Of a DNA stretch of 34,838 nt, positions 24,629-34,838 are shown piece by piece; the first letter of the stretch is position 1; each line of letters opens with the position of its first letter. The DNA lies in the NCBI GenBank assembly GCA_910587205.1, contig CAJULZ010000012.1:1-34838 (forward strand). Reading direction: 5' to 3'. The notes beneath the pieces were generated by a model. The model was not told the origin of the DNA. It worked only from the letters and a program-made list of their open reading frames with translations, and did no database searches. Source of the DNA: an uncultured Oscillospiraceae bacterium. Lineage in GTDB: Bacteria; Bacillota; Clostridia; Oscillospirales; Oscillospiraceae. The position numbers and the translations under genes were made by a program.

Positions 24629-25135
24629 ATGGATTGCACCCAGACCATCCGCGCGCGGCGGAGCATCCGCAGGTTCAAGCCGGGCGCTTTGGTTCCGAGG
24701 GCGGACGTGGAGGCTATGCTGGAGGCGGCCATGATGGCCCCCAGCGCCTGCAACAGCAGGCCGTGGGAATTTTTTGTGGTGGAGGACCCGGGGCTGAAGG
24801 ACAGGCTGCGCCGCGCCCACCCCGCCGCCGCCATGCTGGAAACTGCGCCGCTGGCCATTGTGGCGTGCGCCCGGCCGGAGGCGCAGAGCGGCAAATGCAC
24901 GGGCTATTGGCCGCTGGACTGCGGCGCGGCGGTGGAAAACCTGCTGCTCCAGGCGGCGGCCCTGGGGTACGGCGCGTGCTGGTGCGGCTGCTGGCCCGTC
25001 CAGGAGCGGGCGGATGAGATTGCCGGTATTTTGGGGACGCAGGCTGTGCCCGTGGCCCTCGTCGCGGTGGGCGCGCCGGACGAGGAACCCCTGGCCCGGG
25101 GCTTCTATGACCCCGCCAGGGTGACTTGGATGTAA
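24629..25135 (+). CDS. Nitroreductase-family FMN oxidoreductase
   Basis: 168 residues, the size of small clostridial nitroreductases. It has the FMN-phosphate motif RARRSIRRFKPG near the N-terminus, SACNSRPWEF for the flavin ring, and GYGACWCG towards the C-terminus. Two-electron reduction of nitro compounds or quinones is the family reaction; the natural substrate is unknown. The ATG at 24629 follows TAGGAGG; an earlier in-frame ATG (24578) falls in the terminator stem. The gene lies 13 nt before the debranching enzyme gene. No clear promoter is visible between the terminator and this start, so it may depend on read-through. Confidence 0.92.
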   Translation: MDCTQTIRARRSIRRFKPGALVPRADVEAMLEAAMMAPSACNSRPWEFFVVEDPGLKDRLRRAHPAAAMLETAPLAIVACARPEAQSGKCTGYWPLDCGAAVENLLLQAAALGYGACWCGCWPVQERADEIAGILGTQAVPVALVAVGAPDEEPLARGFYDPARVTWM

Positions 25136-25148
25136 GGGGGGTGCGGCG

Positions 25149-27260
<2,112 letters not shown>

Positions 27261-27278
27261 GGAAAGGGGCGCAGGGGA

Positions 27279-28457
27279 ATGGATTACGCATCGGAATCGT
27301 TAAGGCTGCATTACCAGTGGCGGGGCAAGCTGGACACCGTGCCCAAGATGGAGGTGAAGGACCGGGAATCCCTCTCCCTGGCCTACACCCCCGGGGTGGC
27401 GCAGCCCTGCCTGGAGATCAAGAAGGATATCGGTAAGAGCTATGAGCTCACCGGCCGGTGGAACACGGTGGCGGTGGTTACGGACGGCACGGCGGTGCTG
27501 GGCCTGGGGGACATCGGCCCGGAGGCAGGCATGCCGGTGATGGAGGGGAAATGCGTGCTGTTCAAGGCGTTCGGCGGGGTAAACGCCGTGCCTTTATGCG
27601 TGCGCTCCAAAGACGTGGACGAGATCGTCAACACTGTGGCGCTGCTGGCGGGCTCCTTCGGCGGGGTGAATTTGGAGGATATCTCCGCCCCCCGGTGCTT
27701 CGAGATCGAGCGCAGGCTGAAGCAACGGTGCGACATCCCCATCTTCCACGACGATCAGCACGGCACCGCCATCATCGTGGCGGCGGCGCTCACCAACGCG
27801 CTGAAGCTGGTGGGCAAGCGGCTGGAGGACGTGAAGCTGGCCATGTCCGGGGCAGGGGCCGCGGGGACGGCCATCTTCAAGCTGCTGTGGTCCATGGGGC
27901 TGAGAAACGCGGTGCTGTGCGATATCAACGGGATTGTGTACCCCGGCCGGCCCGGCTTGAAGGCTGACCCCGCCCTGGCGGAACTGGCGGACATGACTCG
28001 CCCGGAAATGACCGAAGGGGGCCTGGCGGCGGCCATGGAGGGGGCGGACGTGTTCATCGGGGTGTCCGCCCCGGGGATCGTCACCCAGGACATGGTGCGC
28101 TCCATGGCGGACAGGCCAATCCTGTTCCCCATGGCGAACCCCACGCCGGAGATTATGCCCGACCTGGCGAAGGAGGCCGGGGCGGCGGTGGTGGGCACCG
28201 GCCGCAGCGACTTCCCCAACCAGATCAACAACGTGCTGGCCTTCCCCGGGGTGTTCCGGGGGGCCTTCGACGTGCGGGCCGGCGACATCAACGAGGCGAT
28301 GAAGCAGGCGGCCGTCAGGGCGCTGGCGGAGTTGGTGGGGGAGGACGAGCTGTCCCCCGACTATATCATCCCCGCCGCCTTCGATGAGCGGGTGTGTCCG
28401 GCGGTGGCCCAGGCGGTGGCCCGGGCGGCGCGGGAGAGCGGCGCGGCAAGGGCATAA
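27279..28457 (+). CDS. Malic enzyme (NAD(P)-dependent, short bacterial form)
   Basis: 392 residues, the short form without a phosphotransacetylase domain. Family residues: Y36 in LAYTPGVAQPC, catalytic K91 in EGKCVLFKAF, metal ligands E133-D134 in LEDISAP and D158-D159 in FHDDQHGTA, and the nucleotide loop GAGAAG at 191-196, followed by D217 at a strand end (LCDING), which favours NAD over NADP. It converts malate to pyruvate and CO2. It starts 18 nt after glgX and ends before a strong terminator. Confidence 0.95.
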   Translation: MDYASESLRLHYQWRGKLDTVPKMEVKDRESLSLAYTPGVAQPCLEIKKDIGKSYELTGRWNTVAVVTDGTAVLGLGDIGPEAGMPVMEGKCVLFKAFGGVNAVPLCVRSKDVDEIVNTVALLAGSFGGVNLEDISAPRCFEIERRLKQRCDIPIFHDDQHGTAIIVAAALTNALKLVGKRLEDVKLAMSGAGAAGTAIFKLLWSMGLRNAVLCDINGIVYPGRPGLKADPALAELADMTRPEMTEGGLAAAMEGADVFIGVSAPGIVTQDMVRSMADRPILFPMANPTPEIMPDLAKEAGAAVVGTGRSDFPNQINNVLAFPGVFRGAFDVRAGDINEAMKQAAVRALAELVGEDELSPDYIIPAAFDERVCPAVAQAVARAARESGAARA

Positions 28458-28458
28458 A

Positions 28459-28572
28459 ATGGCTTGCCGGGATGGACGGCACCCCGCCGCCATTGCGGCC
28501 CACGCCGGATTGCAGGGCTGGCTGGACTACTTGGACGGTGTGATGAATATCTGTCAGAAAGCGCTGAAATGA
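28459..28572 (+). CDS. Possible small ORF (37 aa) after the malic enzyme gene
   Basis: It starts 1 nt past the malic enzyme stop (TAAAATG) and ends just before the terminator. The peptide ends in an amphipathic-looking stretch (LQGWLDYLDGVMNICQKALK). The ribosome site is weak (AAGGG). I recognise no family; it may be a coupled small protein or chance. Confidence 0.25.
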   Translation: MACRDGRHPAAIAAHAGLQGWLDYLDGVMNICQKALK

Positions 28573-28576
28573 CGCT

Positions 28577-28617
28577 CGCGCCGGACGAACCATGTTCGTC
28601 CGGCGCGGTTTGGTTTT
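28577..28617 (+). terminator. Rho-independent terminator of the nitroreductase-glgX-malic enzyme operon
   Basis: A perfect 14-bp stem CGCGCCGGACGAAC/GTTCGTCCGGCGCG with a 3-nt CAT loop, followed by GTTTGGTTTT. Confidence 0.88.
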
Positions 28618-28626
28618 GCGCCCCCC

Positions 28627-28656
28627 TTGACTGCCCGGCCCCTTTTGCGCTATACT
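28627..28656 (+). promoter_or_regulatory. Predicted promoter of the topoisomerase operon
   Basis: TTGACT (28627-28632), 18 nt, TATACT (28651-28656). The leader to the ATG at 28748 is about 85 nt. Confidence 0.75.
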
Positions 28657-28747
28657 ATATTATTAGGGTTCGAATGTGCTGCGCGAGGCGTTTTTCGGCC
28701 TTTCCCGCGGTTTTTCGCGGCCACAACGACATGAGGCAGGTGCAGAC

Positions 28748-30736
28748 ATGGCAAAATCCACACCAAAGCAGCGGTACGGCAACGACTCCATTTCCTCCCT
28801 GAAGGGGGCGGACCGGGTGCGCAAGCGCCCGGGCGTCATCTTTGGCTCCGACGGGCTGGAGGGGTGTGAGCACGCCGTTTTTGAGATCCTCTCCAACGCC
28901 ATCGACGAGGCCAGGGAAGGCCACGGCGATTTGATCACCGTCACCCGGTACGAGGACAAGTCCATCGAGGTGGAGGACTTCGGCCGGGGCTGCCCGGTGG
29001 ACTGGAACGAGGCGGAGGGGCGCTACAACTGGGAGCTGGTGTTCTGCGAGCTGTACGCCGGCGGCAAGTACAAGGACGGCGACGGGGACAACTATGAATA
29101 TTCCCTGGGACTAAACGGCCTGGGCTCCTGCGCCACCCAGTACGCCAGCGAGTATTTTGACGCGGTAATCTACCGGGACGGCTTCAAGTACACCCTCCAC
29201 TTTGAAAAGGGCGAGATCGTGGGCGAGATGAAAAAGGAGCCCGCCGACCGGAAGAAGACCGGCTCCCGCTTCCGCTGGAAGCCGGACCTGGAGGTGTTCA
29301 CCGACATCGACATCCCCCTGGACTACTATGCCGATGTGATGAAACGCCAGGCGGTGGTGAACGCCGGGGTGACGTTCCGGCTGCGGAACCAGGCGGGCGG
29401 AAAGTTTGACGCCGCCGATTTCCGCTATGAGAACGGCATCATTGACTATGTGGCCGAGCTGGCCGGGGACGACTCCCTCACCGCCCCCGTGTTCTGGCAG
29501 GGGGAGCGCCGGGGCCGGGACCGGGAGGACAAGGCGGAGTACAAGGTGAAGCTGTCGGTGGCGTTCTGCTTCTCCAACCGGGTGCAGCTCATCGAGCACT
29601 ACCACAATTCCTCCTGGCTGGAGCACGGCGGCTCGCCGGAAAAGGCCATGCGCTCCGCCTTTGTCTCCGCCATCGACGGCTGGCTGAAGCGGAATGGGAA
29701 GTACCAGAAAAACGAGGCCAAAATCACCTTCAACGACATCCAGGACGCCCTGGTGCTGGTGAGCAGCAACTTCTCCACCCAGACCAGCTACGAAAACCAG
29801 ACCAAAAAGTCCATCACCAACAAGTTTGTCCAGGATGCCATGGCCGAGTTCCTCCGCAGCCAGTTTGAGGTGTATTTCATTGAAAACCCCATGGACGCGG
29901 AGAAGATCGCCGGGCAGGTGCTGGTGAACAAGCGCTCCCGGGAGACGGCGGAGAAAACCCGCCTGGGCATTAAAAAGAAGCTGTCCGGCACGGTGGATAT
30001 CTCCAACCGGGTGGCGAAATTCGTCCCCTGCCGCACCCGGGACGTGGGGCGCAGCGAGCTGTATATCGTGGAGGGCGATTCCGCCCTGGGCAGCGTGAAG
30101 CAGGCCCGGGACAGCGAGTTCCAGGCCATCATGCCCATCCGGGGCAAGATTTTGAACTGTCTCAAGGCGGACTACGCCCGCATCTTCAAAAGCGATATCA
30201 TCACCGACCTGCTCAAGGTGATCGGCTGCGGCGTAGAGGTGAAGGACAAGCACGTGAAGGACCTGGCGGCCTTCGACCTGGACAGCCTGCGGTGGAACAA
30301 GATCGTCATCTGCACCGACGGCGACGAGGACGGCTTCCAGATCCGGACCCTGCTGCTGGCCATGCTATACCGCCTCACCCCCACGCTGATTGAGAAGGGG
30401 TTTGTCTACATTGCCGAGTCCCCCCTCTACGAGATCACCTATAAGGAGAAAACCTGGTTTGCCTACTCGGATAAGGAGCGCAACGACATCCTCGCGTCCA
30501 TGGAGGGCAAAAAGCTGGAGGTGCAGCGCTCCAAGGGCCTGGGCGAGAACGAGCCGGACATGATGTGGCTGACTACCATGAGCCCGGACACCCGGCGGCT
30601 GATCAAGGTGATGCCGGAGGATGTGGAGCGCACGGCGCAGATTTTCGAGATGTTCCTGGGCAACGACCTCCAGGCCCGGAAGGACCACATCGCGGACAGC
30701 GGATATAAGTATCTGGATCTGGCGGATATCTCATAG
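28748..30736 (+). CDS. Divergent type IIA DNA topoisomerase, B subunit (GyrB/ParE-like)
   Basis: 662 residues. GHKL ATPase: E46 and N50 in FEILSNAIDEA, D77 in VEDFGRG, and the lid SLGLNGLGS at 119-127, where classical GyrB has SGGLHGVG. The transducer-domain QTK loop is at 351-353. TOPRIM: E442 in VEGDSALGS (classical: EGDSAGGS) and D524-D526-D528 in CTDGDEDG; IMPIRGKILN is next. All catalytic residues are kept but several fixed motifs are altered, so it is an active-looking paralogue outside the main gyrase/topo IV lines. The ATG at 28748 follows an AGGTG site; the ATG-like starts upstream lie in the leader. It uses ATP to pass DNA strands with the A subunit at 32622. Confidence 0.88.
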   Translation: MAKSTPKQRYGNDSISSLKGADRVRKRPGVIFGSDGLEGCEHAVFEILSNAIDEAREGHGDLITVTRYEDKSIEVEDFGRGCPVDWNEAEGRYNWELVFCELYAGGKYKDGDGDNYEYSLGLNGLGSCATQYASEYFDAVIYRDGFKYTLHFEKGEIVGEMKKEPADRKKTGSRFRWKPDLEVFTDIDIPLDYYADVMKRQAVVNAGVTFRLRNQAGGKFDAADFRYENGIIDYVAELAGDDSLTAPVFWQGERRGRDREDKAEYKVKLSVAFCFSNRVQLIEHYHNSSWLEHGGSPEKAMRSAFVSAIDGWLKRNGKYQKNEAKITFNDIQDALVLVSSNFSTQTSYENQTKKSITNKFVQDAMAEFLRSQFEVYFIENPMDAEKIAGQVLVNKRSRETAEKTRLGIKKKLSGTVDISNRVAKFVPCRTRDVGRSELYIVEGDSALGSVKQARDSEFQAIMPIRGKILNCLKADYARIFKSDIITDLLKVIGCGVEVKDKHVKDLAAFDLDSLRWNKIVICTDGDEDGFQIRTLLLAMLYRLTPTLIEKGFVYIAESPLYEITYKEKTWFAYSDKERNDILASMEGKKLEVQRSKGLGENEPDMMWLTTMSPDTRRLIKVMPEDVERTAQIFEMFLGNDLQARKDHIADSGYKYLDLADIS

Positions 30737-30739
30737 AAG

Positions 30740-30778
30740 CGCTGCGAAGCGGCCGAACGCCTTGGCCGCTTCGCAGCG
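30740..30778 (+). repeat. Long perfect hairpin after the topoisomerase B gene
   Basis: A perfect 15-bp inverted repeat CGCTGCGAAGCGGCC/GGCCGCTTCGCAGCG with a 9-nt loop, 4 nt after the stop codon. No T-run follows, so full termination is doubtful; it may stabilise or process the mRNA. Confidence 0.6.
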
Positions 30779-30852
30779 TGACAACATCGTTCCCCACGCC
30801 GCGGGGCGGGTAAGGATAGTTGCAAACTTGTTATAAAAAGGAGGAAACCATC

Positions 30853-32592
30853 ATGAGAAAACTGCTTGCGTTGGTATTGTCCATGGTTATGGCCGCGTCC
30901 CTCACGGTTCCCGCATTTGCGGCCTCCTCACCCGAGGCGGTTCCGCCCACCCCGCCGGACTGGATGCCCGCGGAGCACTATCTGGTGTTCCCCGGCGACG
31001 AGGCGTACCGGCCGGAAAACTGGGCCAAGATCCTGGAAATGCGGGCGGACGCCGCCAACGGCGGCCTGCTCACCGAGGAAAACCGCCATGATCCCGACGG
31101 CTCCCCCGCCATGCGGTATGAGACCGGACTGGTGCGGCTGAAATACGCGGAGAACGCCGGGGGCGCCGCCACACAGGAGGGGCGCTCCGCGTTCAGCTAT
31201 GCCGGGCGCGCGTTCAGCTTGGCCAGCAGCAAGCGGTATGAGCTCAACGGCAAACAGCACGACACCCTGTCCTACCAGTTGCAGGTGTGGTGCCAGCGGT
31301 GCTACGCCCTGCGCAGCAGCTTTAACGGCAACACCCCGGGGCAGGCGGCCATCCTTTACCAGGCGCTGACCGCCCTGGGCATGACCATGGACGACTTCTA
31401 TAACGCCCCCTACGTCCCGGCGGTCACGCCGGAGGACCGGGCCCTGCTGGCCCAGTACGTGGAGGACGCCCGCCAGAAGGCCGCCCGGGTGAAGCTCTAC
31501 CTGGACGGGAAATCCATCATCAACGACAACGACGTGCCCCCGGAGATCCGGGACGGGCGCACCATGATCCCCATCCGCACCCTGGCCGAGCGGCTGGGGG
31601 CCGACGTGGGCTGGGAGCAGGCTACCCGGCAGGTGACGCTGAAGCGCGCGGGGGTCACCATCGTCATGACGGTGGACAGCAAGACCGCCTACGTGAACGG
31701 CAAGGCGGTGGAGATGGACGTGGCGCCCTACATCGTGGACGGGCGCACCCTCATCCCCGCCCGGTACGTGGCGGAGTTCTTCGGCCAGAAGGTGGGCTGG
31801 GACAACGCCCAGCGCCGGGTGGACGTAACGGAGGACAAGTCCGCCGCGGGCAGCAGCAACCTGGAGGCCTGGGCCCTGCCCATGGGGGCTATGCTGGCGG
31901 ACATCAACGGGGGCGACTACACCCTGTTCGGCGTTTATGGGCGCACCGAGCTCCTTTATCTGGATCCTAACAATGCCATTGTGAATCCTGACGCGGAGAT
32001 AGGGCTTGCCTGCCTGAATGTCCGAAATTCCCTGGCCCGCGGCTGGGAGATTCACAGCCGGGAGGATCTGATTGTCACCGTGTGCTCCATGACCTTCCAC
32101 GGCCACAACGACAGCTTTTTCGAGGCGGTGGAGGTGGGCAATGCCCTGACCCCCGCCCAGTATAACGAGATTATCAGCCGCGGCGGGGTGGACGCCTACA
32201 TGTTCCCCTACACCAAGCAGCTCAGCGAGAAATGGGGCGACCGGGGCATCCTGTGTTGGGATCTGTTCCGGATGGCCAACCTGGTGCAGTGGGGCTACAC
32301 GGCGGGCTACGTCACCTACCCCGAGGCCCTGGCCCTGCTGGAGCCCGCGGCCACGCTGCTGAAGGAGAACTTCTCCTCCTGGGACGAGGCCTATGAAAAC
32401 TATCTGGACGGCTATAACTGGTGGGACCGCAACGATGTCCTGGACCGGGACATCTGGGATACCCCGCGGGGGCGCATCTACCAGCGCATGGCCGATTCCG
32501 AGATTTTTGACGACGCCCTGTTCCAGGCCGGGATCACCCCCGTCCCCGGCATCACCGCGGAGCAGCTTTTGCAGGAAGTTTTGGGCCTGTGA
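30853..32592 (+). CDS. Secreted protein with stalk (copper amine oxidase-like) repeats and DUF1266-like domain
   Basis: 579 residues. A Sec signal peptide (MRKLLALVLSMVMAASLTVP, cleavage near AFA-A, about 24). Residues 25-215 are a Tyr/Gln-rich region I do not recognise. About 220-340 carry two stalk repeats of the copper amine oxidase N-terminal type (IRDGRTMIPIRTLAERLGA, then IVDGRTLIPARYVAEFFGQ); these are cell-surface modules, not an oxidase. The C-terminal part resembles DUF1266: GWEIHSREDL, GHNDSF, CWDLFRMANLVQWGYTAGY, SWDEAYENYLDGYNWW. AAAGGAGG precedes the ATG. It lies between the two topoisomerase subunit genes, 29 nt before the A subunit. Function unknown. Confidence 0.85.
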   Translation: MRKLLALVLSMVMAASLTVPAFAASSPEAVPPTPPDWMPAEHYLVFPGDEAYRPENWAKILEMRADAANGGLLTEENRHDPDGSPAMRYETGLVRLKYAENAGGAATQEGRSAFSYAGRAFSLASSKRYELNGKQHDTLSYQLQVWCQRCYALRSSFNGNTPGQAAILYQALTALGMTMDDFYNAPYVPAVTPEDRALLAQYVEDARQKAARVKLYLDGKSIINDNDVPPEIRDGRTMIPIRTLAERLGADVGWEQATRQVTLKRAGVTIVMTVDSKTAYVNGKAVEMDVAPYIVDGRTLIPARYVAEFFGQKVGWDNAQRRVDVTEDKSAAGSSNLEAWALPMGAMLADINGGDYTLFGVYGRTELLYLDPNNAIVNPDAEIGLACLNVRNSLARGWEIHSREDLIVTVCSMTFHGHNDSFFEAVEVGNALTPAQYNEIISRGGVDAYMFPYTKQLSEKWGDRGILCWDLFRMANLVQWGYTAGYVTYPEALALLEPAATLLKENFSSWDEAYENYLDGYNWWDRNDVLDRDIWDTPRGRIYQRMADSEIFDDALFQAGITPVPGITAEQLLQEVLGL

Positions 32593-32621
32593 TACGGAAT
32601 TTAAGATAAGGACTGATCCCA

Positions 32622-34826
32622 TTGGCTAAGAAGAAGACCCCCGAGCAGAAGGGCGTCAAAAAGGTGGACAACCCCAACGTCATGGGCCTGCGGGCCCAGG
32701 TGCTGGAACAGCCCATCACCCAGACGCTGGAGCTGAACTACATGCCCTATGCCATGTCCGTCATCGTGTCCCGGGCCATCCCGGAGATCGACGGCTTCAA
32801 GCCCTCCCACCGAAAGCTGCTGTACACCATGTACCAGATGAAGCTGCTGGGGGGGTCGCGCACCAAGTCCGCCAATGTGGTGGGACAGACCATGAAGCTC
32901 AACCCCCACGGGGACGCGGCGATCTACGACACCATGGTGCGCCTCAGCCGGGGCTACGGGGCCCTGCTCCACCCCCTGGTGGATTCCAAGGGCAACTTCG
33001 GCAAGGTGTACTCCCGGGATATGGCCTGGGCCGCCTCCCGGTACACCGAGGTGCGGCTGGACGCCATCTGCCAGGAGCTGTTCCGGGATATCGATCAGGA
33101 CGCGGTGGATTTCGTACCCAACTACGACGGCAAGCTCACCGAGCCCACCCTCCTGCCCACCACCTTCCCCAACGTGCTGGTAAGCGCCAACCAGGGCATC
33201 GCCGTGGGCATGGCGTCCAACCTGTGCGGGTTTAATTTGGGCGAGGTGTGCGCCGCCGCCGTCGCCTATCTGAAGGACCCGGACGTGGATTTGATGGGCA
33301 TTTTGAAGGCCCCGGACTTCTCCACGGGAGGGCAGCTGCTGTACGACGGCGCGGCGCTGGCCGAGGTGTACCGCACCGGCAGGGGCCCGATCAAGCTGAG
33401 GGCCCGGTGGCGCTACGTCAAGGAGGACAATCTCATCGAGATCTACGAGATTCCCTACTCCACCACCGTGGAGGCCATTTTGGATAAGGTGGCTGAGCTG
33501 GTGAAGGCGGGCAAGGTCAAAGAGATCGCCGACATGCGGGACGAGACCGACCTGAACGGCCTGAAGCTGGCCATCGACCTGAAGCGGGGGGCCGACCCCG
33601 ACAAGCTCATGGCCCGGCTGTTCCAGATGACCCCCCTCCAGGACACCTTCTCCTGCAACTTCAACATCCTCATCGCCGGGATGCCCCGGGTGATGGGGGT
33701 GGGGGAAATCCTGGGGGAGTGGACGGCCTGGCGGATGGACGGCGTGCGCCGGCGCACCTACCACATCTGCAAAAAGAAGGAGGAGAAGCTCCACCTGCTC
33801 AAGGGCTTGAAGCGCATCCTTCTGGACATCGACAAGGCCATCCGCATCATCCGGGAGACGGAGGAGGAGGCCGAGGTGGTGCCGAACCTCATCATCGGCT
33901 TTGGCATCGACCAGCTCCAGGCCGAGTACGTGGCGGATATCCGGCTGCGCAACATCAACAAGGAATACATCCTCAAGCGGGTGGAGGAGACGTCCGCTTT
34001 GGAGGAGGAAATTGCCGACCTAAAGGACATTATCAACTCCCCCGGCCGCATCAAGGCCATCATCACCGGGGAGCTGGAGGCGGTGAAAAAGAAGTACGCC
34101 GTCCCCCGGCGCACCGAGATCGTCTACGAGTACCAGCAGGCGGCGGAGGCCCAGGCCGCCGCCGCGGTGGAGGAGATCCCCGCCTACCCGGTGAATGTGT
34201 TTATTTCCCGGGAGGGGTATTTCAAAAAAATCACCCCCCAGTCCCTGCGCATGAGCGGGGAACAGAAGTACAAGGAGGGGGACGGCCCCTTCCTCCAGTG
34301 GGAGGGGACTAACGGGGACGAGCTGCTGGTGTTCACCGATAAGCAGCAATGCTACAAGACCCGTTTGAGCGATTTCGACGACGCCAAGGCCAGCGTGCTG
34401 GGGGACTACCTGCCCACCAAGCTGGGGATGGAGGCGGAGGAAAAATTCGTGTGGGCCTGCGCCCCAGGGGACTATACCGCCCACCTGCTGTTCTTCTTTG
34501 AAAACGGCAAGGCCGCGCGGGTGGAGCTGGGGGCCTACCAGACCCAGACCCGGCGGCGCAAGCTCACCGGGGCGTACTCGGACAAATCCCCCCTGGCGGC
34601 GGCGCGGCTGCTGCCGGACGACATGGAGATGGCCGTAGGCGCCAGCGACGGGCGCTGCGTGGTGTTCCACACGGCCTCCCTCACCCCCAAGACCACCCGG
34701 AACACCCAGGGCGTCGGCGTGATGGCAGTGAAGCCCCGGCAGAAGCTGGTCTGGGCCAGGCCCCTGGGGGAGACGGCCATTGCCAACGCGGCCCGGTACC
34801 GGGCCCGGTCGCTGCCCGCCGCCGGG
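32622..34826 (+). CDS. Divergent type IIA DNA topoisomerase, A subunit (GyrA/ParC-like), 3' end missing
   Basis: It starts at TTG (32622) after a TAAGGA site and stays open to the window end; the last 12 bases are adapter sequence, leaving 735 genuine codons. The catalytic pair is R140-Y141 in AWAASRYTEV. ELNYMPYAMSVIVSRAIP and the DGFKPSHRKLLY segment are standard. In the quinolone region, PHGDAAIYD has A99 where E. coli GyrA has Ser83, and D103 matches Asp87. A coiled-coil region (about 395-490) and a C-terminal propeller-like region follow. No clear GyrA-box is visible. It pairs with the B subunit at 28748; whether the enzyme is gyrase-like or a decatenase is not resolved. Confidence 0.88.
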
Positions 34827-34838
34827 AGATCGGAAGAG
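34827..34838 (+). other. Illumina adapter remnant at the contig end
   Basis: The last 12 bases, AGATCGGAAGAG, are identical to the start of the TruSeq adapter. They translate as R-S-E-E at the end of the topoisomerase reading frame, which is therefore not genomic. Confidence 0.85.

Noticed and set aside
30832..30837. Extended -10-like TGTTATAAA before the stalk/DUF1266 gene
   Set aside because: The start site would fall about 9 nt before the ATG, removing the ribosome site, and there is no -35. Co-transcription with the topoisomerase B gene is more likely.

Overview
The window is GC-rich, gene-dense DNA with strong Shine-Dalgarno sites and sigma-A-type promoters. Its gene families point to an anaerobic, gut-type Clostridia bacterium, most likely in the Oscillospiraceae (Flavonifractor/Lawsonibacter/Intestinimonas-like). 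That placement is inferred from protein style and base composition; no marker gene was compared. The window starts inside a gene and ends in 12 bases identical to the start of the Illumina TruSeq adapter, so it is probably a draft contig with an untrimmed 3' end.

Positions 1-15282 form a pectin/oligogalacturonide locus. A long leftward operon runs from 14038 to 2942: an ECF-S-like membrane protein, two ABC sugar permeases, a 718-aa lipoprotein binding protein, two small membrane proteins, an MsmX/UgpC-type ATPase, two more small membrane proteins, a GH28 polygalacturonase and a GH105 unsaturated uronyl hydrolase. A second leftward operon (2050 to 1) encodes another MsmX-type ATPase, KduI and the start of a KduD-like dehydrogenase, divergent from an AraC regulator. 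A CE8 pectinesterase is read rightward from the shared control region at 14039-14353. GH28, GH105 and CE8 all lack signal peptides. The picture is import of (methylated) oligogalacturonides followed by demethylation, hydrolysis and the 5-keto-4-deoxyuronate pathway in the cytoplasm.

Positions 15296-20922 hold a possible signalling and export module: a LytTR response regulator, a GHKL histidine kinase with no sensor or membrane domain, then two ABC exporter half-transporters with a 43-aa ORF overlapping both. Upstream of the exporter genes lie two 9-bp direct repeats 12 bp apart, the layout of LytTR-family binding sites, then an extended -10 promoter and a leader of about 150 nt made almost entirely of consecutive hairpins. 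This is the strongest candidate here for an undescribed system.

Positions 21000-28617 carry housekeeping and redox genes: a DtxR/MntR-type regulator; L-asparaginase with a Cys-rich flavodoxin-like protein; a thioredoxin-reductase-like flavoprotein that lacks the usual NADPH-binding motifs; a small P-loop protein; and a nitroreductase, GlgX-type debranching enzyme and malic enzyme operon.

Positions 28627-34826 encode a divergent type IIA topoisomerase. Its B and A subunit genes are separated by a secreted protein that combines copper-amine-oxidase-like stalk repeats with a DUF1266-like domain. The A subunit is cut by the contig end.
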